This document shows positions 14,770 to 18,098 of a DNA stretch of 18,098 nucleotides, piece by piece; position 1 is the first letter of the stretch; every line of letters begins with the position of its first letter. The translations under genes were made by a program, and so were the position numbers. Origin of the DNA: Desulfobulbaceae bacterium UBA2775 (GTDB taxonomy: Bacteria > Desulfobacterota > Desulfobulbia > Desulfobulbales > Desulfocapsaceae). A model generated the notes under the pieces. The model saw only the letters and a program-made list of their open reading frames with translations. It did no database searches and had not been told where the DNA came from. Location of the stretch: contig DEIL01000151.1 of the NCBI GenBank assembly GCA_002352445.1, positions 1 to 18,098 of the forward strand, given 5' to 3'.

Positions 14770-15240
14770 TCAGTTCTGCGCTTCTTCCTTTTTCTTCTGG
14801 GCATTCTGGTAAAGAGCCATGAAGTTTACAGGCTCCATCAGAAATGGCGCAAACCCTCCGTCTGTGGAAACCTGGCTGACAATCTGTCTGGTGAAAGGAA
14901 AGAGCAAGGTCGGGCAATCTACAGCTAAAATCATTGGGATATGCTCTTCAGGAATATTCTTCAGCAGAAAGACCCCGGCATGCTCGACCTCTAGAATAAA
15001 CATAACCTTATCGTCATCTTTGGTTGAAATCTTGGCAGTAATCTGAAGCAGGACTTCCCAGTGATCATCGTCAATTTTCTTATTATTAAGCTGCAGATTG
15101 ACTTCAACTGCAGGCTCCTGCTTTTGCTGTATAAGATACACCCCGGGAGCATTCGGATTCTCAAAAGATAAATCCTTGGTATACATCTTCTGCATACGAA
15201 AAATCGGTTTTTCCTGGGTCTCTTCTTTTTTTTCTGCCAT
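14770..15240 (-). CDS. secB: Protein-export chaperone SecB
   Basis: SecB holds presecretory proteins unfolded and hands them to SecA. The 156-residue product matches the family: FRMQKMYTKDLSFENPNAPGV near the N-terminus, VNLQLNNKKIDDDHWEVLLQITAK, FILEVEHAGVFLLKNI, CPTLLFPFTRQIVSQVSTDGGFAPFLMEPVNFMALY, and a short charged C-terminal tail (the SecA-binding end). Length is typical (about 150-165). The ATG at 15240 follows AGAGGAATACT. It lies downstream of uvrA on the same strand but 248 bp away, with a REP pair between, so it probably has its own promoter. It complements secG and lepB in this window. SecB is patchy outside Proteobacteria, which fits a proteobacterial-type host. Confidence 0.95.
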   Translation of the reverse strand: MAEKKEETQEKPIFRMQKMYTKDLSFENPNAPGVYLIQQKQEPAVEVNLQLNNKKIDDDHWEVLLQITAKISTKDDDKVMFILEVEHAGVFLLKNIPEEHIPMILAVDCPTLLFPFTRQIVSQVSTDGGFAPFLMEPVNFMALYQNAQKKKEEAQN

Positions 15241-15300
15241 AGTATTCCTCTAAATTTTTATTGGTTATGGTTGATGAATTCGCAACAACGACAACACTCT

Positions 15301-15375
15301 GTAGGAGCCCAGCCCCTGGGCGATTAAATCGACGTTTGCTATAGAGCAACAATCGCCCGGGGGCCGGGCTCCTAC
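15301..15375. repeat. REP-type inverted pair (BIME) between secB and uvrA
   Basis: Left unit 15301-15324 and right unit 15352-15375 are reverse complements except at two positions. Each unit reads GTAGGAG, then a hairpin, then GAT. The hairpin is GCCCAG-CCC-CTGGGC on the left and GCCCGG-CCC-CCGGGC (opposite strand) on the right. The two differences pair with each other, so the stem is preserved. The 27-nt spacer carries a further stem TTGCT-ATAG-AGCAA. The GTAGGAG head and GAT tail match the plan of REP sequences mobilised by REP-associated (RAYT) transposases. Confidence 0.85.
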
Positions 15376-15488
15376 GCATGTCTTTTGGTGTGGCTGAGTT
15401 TCGTACGTAATCAAAACAAAATTAATCTGCGGGCTATTAGAACGTACTTATACAAATGAGGCAAGCACAACTCTAAATTGATCTAACT

Positions 15489-18098
15489 TTATTGTGCCAG
15501 CACCTTGCCCAAAAAGCGACCCGTATAAGACGATTCCACTTCGGCGATTTTTTCCGGGGTGCCTGAGGCCACTATTTGACCTCCGCCATCGCCCCCTTCA
15601 GGACCAACATCGATGATCCAGTCTGCGGTTTTTACCACATCAAGATTGTGTTCAATCACCACAACACTGTTCCCCTGATCCACAAGGCGGTTAAGAACAT
15701 TGAGCAGATGCTGAATATCAGCAGGGTGAAGGCCGGTTGTCGGTTCATCAAGAATATACAGAGTCTTACCGGTGCCCCTGCTTGACAGTTCGCGGGCCAG
15801 TTTTACTCTCTGAGCCTCACCACCGGAGAGGGTGACAGAGGACTGTCCAAGGGTGATATAGGAGAGCCCAACATCAAAAAGCGTTTGCAGCCTGTTTTTT
15901 ATCGGCGGCACATTCTGAAAAAAATGCAGTGCCTCTTCCACCGTCATCGCCAAAACTTCATGGATATTTTTATCCCGGTATTTTATCTCCAGGGTTTCGC
16001 TGTTATATCGCTTTCCTTTGCAGTTTTCACACTCAACATAAATATCCGGCAGGAAGTGCATGGCAATTTTATTTACCCCTTCTCCATCACATGCCTCGCA
16101 TCTGCCACCTTTAACGTTGAAAGAAAACCTGCCGAGCTTATAGCCTCTTGCCCTTGCCTCAGGCAACCGGGAAAACAGATCCCTTATAGGGGTAAAAACA
16201 CCTGTGTATGTCGCCGGGTTGGATCGTGGTGTCCTGCCTATGGGGCTCTGATTTATGTCGATTATTTTATCAATCAGATCCAGCCCGGAAAGAGAGGTAC
16301 CATCCTGGGAAAAACGTGACTCTTTGTTACCCAGACCTGCTTTCGCATATCGATACAGGGTCTCAATAACAAGTGAACTTTTGCCGGAACCCGACACCCC
16401 TGTAACACAGGTCATCACCCCAAGGGGAAAAACAGCAGAGACCTGTTTCAGGTTATTAACGATGCCGTTCTTCACCTGGAGTGATTTCTTTTTTCCCCTG
16501 ATGATCTTTCTTCTTTTACCGGGGATGTCAATCTTCTTATCGCCGGAGAGATAGGCACCGGTTGTAGATTTTTCACTTGCCAGCAGTCCATTTACGGGGC
16601 CATTATAGACTACTTCACCTCCATGTACTCCTGCTCCAAGTCCCATATCCAGCACATGATCTGCTGCCAGTATCGTATCTGTATCATGTTCAACAACAAT
16701 GACGCTGTTGCCCAGATCACGCAGTTCAATCAGTGTGTTGATCAGCTTCTGATTATCCCTTTGATGCAGGCCAATACTGGGCTCATCGAGAATATAGAGA
16801 ACCCCTGCCAGCCTGGAACCTATCTGCGAGGCAAGCCTGATTCTCTGAGCCTCCCCCCCTGACAAGGTTCCTGAACGCCTTTCGAGGGAGAGATAGCCAA
16901 GTCCAACATCTTCGAGAAAGGAGAGTCTGTCAACAACCTCCTTCATAATCGGCTCACCGATCTGTCTCTCCCTTGTATTTAATGGAAGAAGCGGGATCTC
17001 ATCCAGCATTTTGTCAATGGACAGCCGGGTCAGCTCATAAATCGACCATCTACCCACCCTCACTGCCAGTGATTCCGGTTTAAGCCGTGCACCCGAACAA
17101 CTGGGGCAGATCTGTTCATTCATAAACTTGGACAACTCTTCACGAATCATTCCCGATTGCGTTTCATGAAACCGCCGGTCAAGCTGGGGGATTATCCCTT
17201 CAAAGCTTTTCACATTTGACATGATCCGGCGTCCTTTCCGATAATGGAACGAGATTTCTTCGTCTCCCGAACCATAGAGGAAAACCTGCTGCACGTTTTT
17301 CGGCAACTCACTAAAGGGACTCTCCAGGGAAACCTTATAGTGTTTTGCCACACCGGAGAGCATCTGCCCGGTGTAGGAGCCCTCCCCTCTCCATCCCCAG
17401 GGTGCAAAAGCCCCATTGGCAATCGATTTTCCAGGATCAGGTACTATAAGAGCAGAATCAAAAAACTGTTTTACCCCCAGGCCACCACACTCACCACAGG
17501 CTCCCTGCGGGTTATTAAATGAAAAGAGTTGTGTTGTCATCGGTGGAACGGAAATTGAACAGTCATGGCAGGCGGCCATCTCACTGAACAGTCGTTCCGA
17601 ATTATCCTCCGGGAAAAGAACCAGAAGAAATCCCTCTGTCAGCTTTACTGCTGTGCTCACGGAATCGGATAAGCGTCTCCTCACCGTTTCTTTTATCACC
17701 AGCCTGTCAACAACAACCTCAATGGAATGTCTGCGATTCTTATCAAGAGAGATCTCATCATCGGCGTGCAGAATATTTCCATCAATCCGCACCCGGACAA
17801 ATCCTTCCTTGCGAATTCTTGCCAAAAGCTGCTCATGCCTGCCTTTTCTTGCTGTTACCAGTGGTGCTAGAAGAATGATCTTTGTTCCTTCGGCCAGACG
17901 CATAAGCGCATTCACCATGTCCTCAATGGATTGGGCCTCGATCTCCCTTCCGCATATATGGCAATGGGGATGCCCGCATCTGGCAAAGAGAAGACGGAGA
18001 TGGTCATATATCTCGGTCACTGTTCCAACGGTTGAGCGGGGATTTTTACTTGTTGTCTTCTGCTCAATGGAAACTGCAGGTGAAAGCCCTTCCAGCGC
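15489..18098 (-). CDS. uvrA: Excinuclease ABC subunit A (5' end outside window)
   Basis: UvrA dimers recognise bulky DNA lesions and load UvrB in nucleotide excision repair. The window holds 869 residues to the stop, and the frame is open to the right edge. About the first 90-100 residues, including the first Walker A motif, are missing. Seen in order: SIEQKTTSKNPRSTVGT and EIYDHLRLLFARCG, a first CxxC pair framing LFSFNNPQGACGECGGLG, the first ABC signature LSGGEAQRIRL with LYILDEPSIGLHQ, the second Walker A GVSGSGKSS, the zinc module CEACDGEG...CENCKG, and the second signature LSGGEAQRVKL with LYILDEPTTGLHP. Nothing points to a class II UvrA variant. It ends 248 bp upstream of secB. Confidence 0.97.
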   Translation of the reverse strand, partial: ALEGLSPAVSIEQKTTSKNPRSTVGTVTEIYDHLRLLFARCGHPHCHICGREIEAQSIEDMVNALMRLAEGTKIILLAPLVTARKGRHEQLLARIRKEGFVRVRIDGNILHADDEISLDKNRRHSIEVVVDRLVIKETVRRRLSDSVSTAVKLTEGFLLVLFPEDNSERLFSEMAACHDCSISVPPMTTQLFSFNNPQGACGECGGLGVKQFFDSALIVPDPGKSIANGAFAPWGWRGEGSYTGQMLSGVAKHYKVSLESPFSELPKNVQQVFLYGSGDEEISFHYRKGRRIMSNVKSFEGIIPQLDRRFHETQSGMIREELSKFMNEQICPSCSGARLKPESLAVRVGRWSIYELTRLSIDKMLDEIPLLPLNTRERQIGEPIMKEVVDRLSFLEDVGLGYLSLERRSGTLSGGEAQRIRLASQIGSRLAGVLYILDEPSIGLHQRDNQKLINTLIELRDLGNSVIVVEHDTDTILAADHVLDMGLGAGVHGGEVVYNGPVNGLLASEKSTTGAYLSGDKKIDIPGKRRKIIRGKKKSLQVKNGIVNNLKQVSAVFPLGVMTCVTGVSGSGKSSLVIETLYRYAKAGLGNKESRFSQDGTSLSGLDLIDKIIDINQSPIGRTPRSNPATYTGVFTPIRDLFSRLPEARARGYKLGRFSFNVKGGRCEACDGEGVNKIAMHFLPDIYVECENCKGKRYNSETLEIKYRDKNIHEVLAMTVEEALHFFQNVPPIKNRLQTLFDVGLSYITLGQSSVTLSGGEAQRVKLARELSSRGTGKTLYILDEPTTGLHPADIQHLLNVLNRLVDQGNSVVVIEHNLDVVKTADWIIDVGPEGGDGGGQIVASGTPEKIAEVESSYTGRFLGKVLAQ

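Noticed and set aside
1..18098. Search for CRISPR arrays, toxin-antitoxin pairs, defence genes or transposase genes
   Set aside because: No regular spacer-repeat array and no such protein families were seen. The only mobile-element gene is the integrase fragment at the left edge.

Overview
The window looks like chromosomal DNA of a Gram-negative, probably deltaproteobacterial (Desulfobacterota, perhaps Desulfobulbales-like) organism. The basis is the set of protein families, moderate base composition with AT-rich intergenic DNA, a secG/tRNA-Leu pair, a PilMNOP cluster and REP-like palindromes. The taxonomic call is an inference from content, not a database match.

Layout. (1) 3-308 is the C-terminal end of a tyrosine recombinase pointing at a tRNA-Leu(GAG) gene at 339-423; this is probably the edge of an integrated element lying off the left end. 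(2) 443-4597, all on the minus strand, is a glycolytic and secretion operon read as gap, rimI, pgk, tpiA, secG, tRNA-Leu, closed by a rho-independent terminator that overlaps the recombinase stop codon. (3) 4894-5601 is sfsA on plus, convergent with lepB (signal peptidase I, 5762-6406, minus); a 22-bp perfect inverted repeat lies between them. (4) 6407-7010 is a long intergenic region with two identical 16-bp perfect palindromes. (5) 7011-14684 is a type IV pilus alignment/secretin operon on plus: pilM, pilN, pilO, pilP, a PilQ-like protein that has AMIN, STN and TPR regions but no secretin barrel, a separate MshL-like secretin lipoprotein, and a CsgG/LpoB-like lipoprotein, closed by a strong bidirectional terminator. 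(6) secB (14770-15240) and a 5'-truncated uvrA (15489-18098) lie on minus, separated by a REP-type inverted pair (BIME).

How the genes work together. GapA, Pgk and TpiA make up the triose part of glycolysis. SecG, SecB and LepB serve Sec export and signal-peptide removal. The pilus cluster encodes the cytoplasmic, inner-membrane and periplasmic alignment complex (PilM-N-O-P) and an outer-membrane secretin system, but no pilin, ATPase or platform gene (pilA/B/T/C) is present in the window.

The most unusual points are the division of the PilQ functions over two proteins plus an extra lipoprotein, an intergenic repeat family found upstream of gap, pgk and pilO, the paired 16-bp palindromes, and the REP pair whose two copies differ by a compensatory base-pair change.
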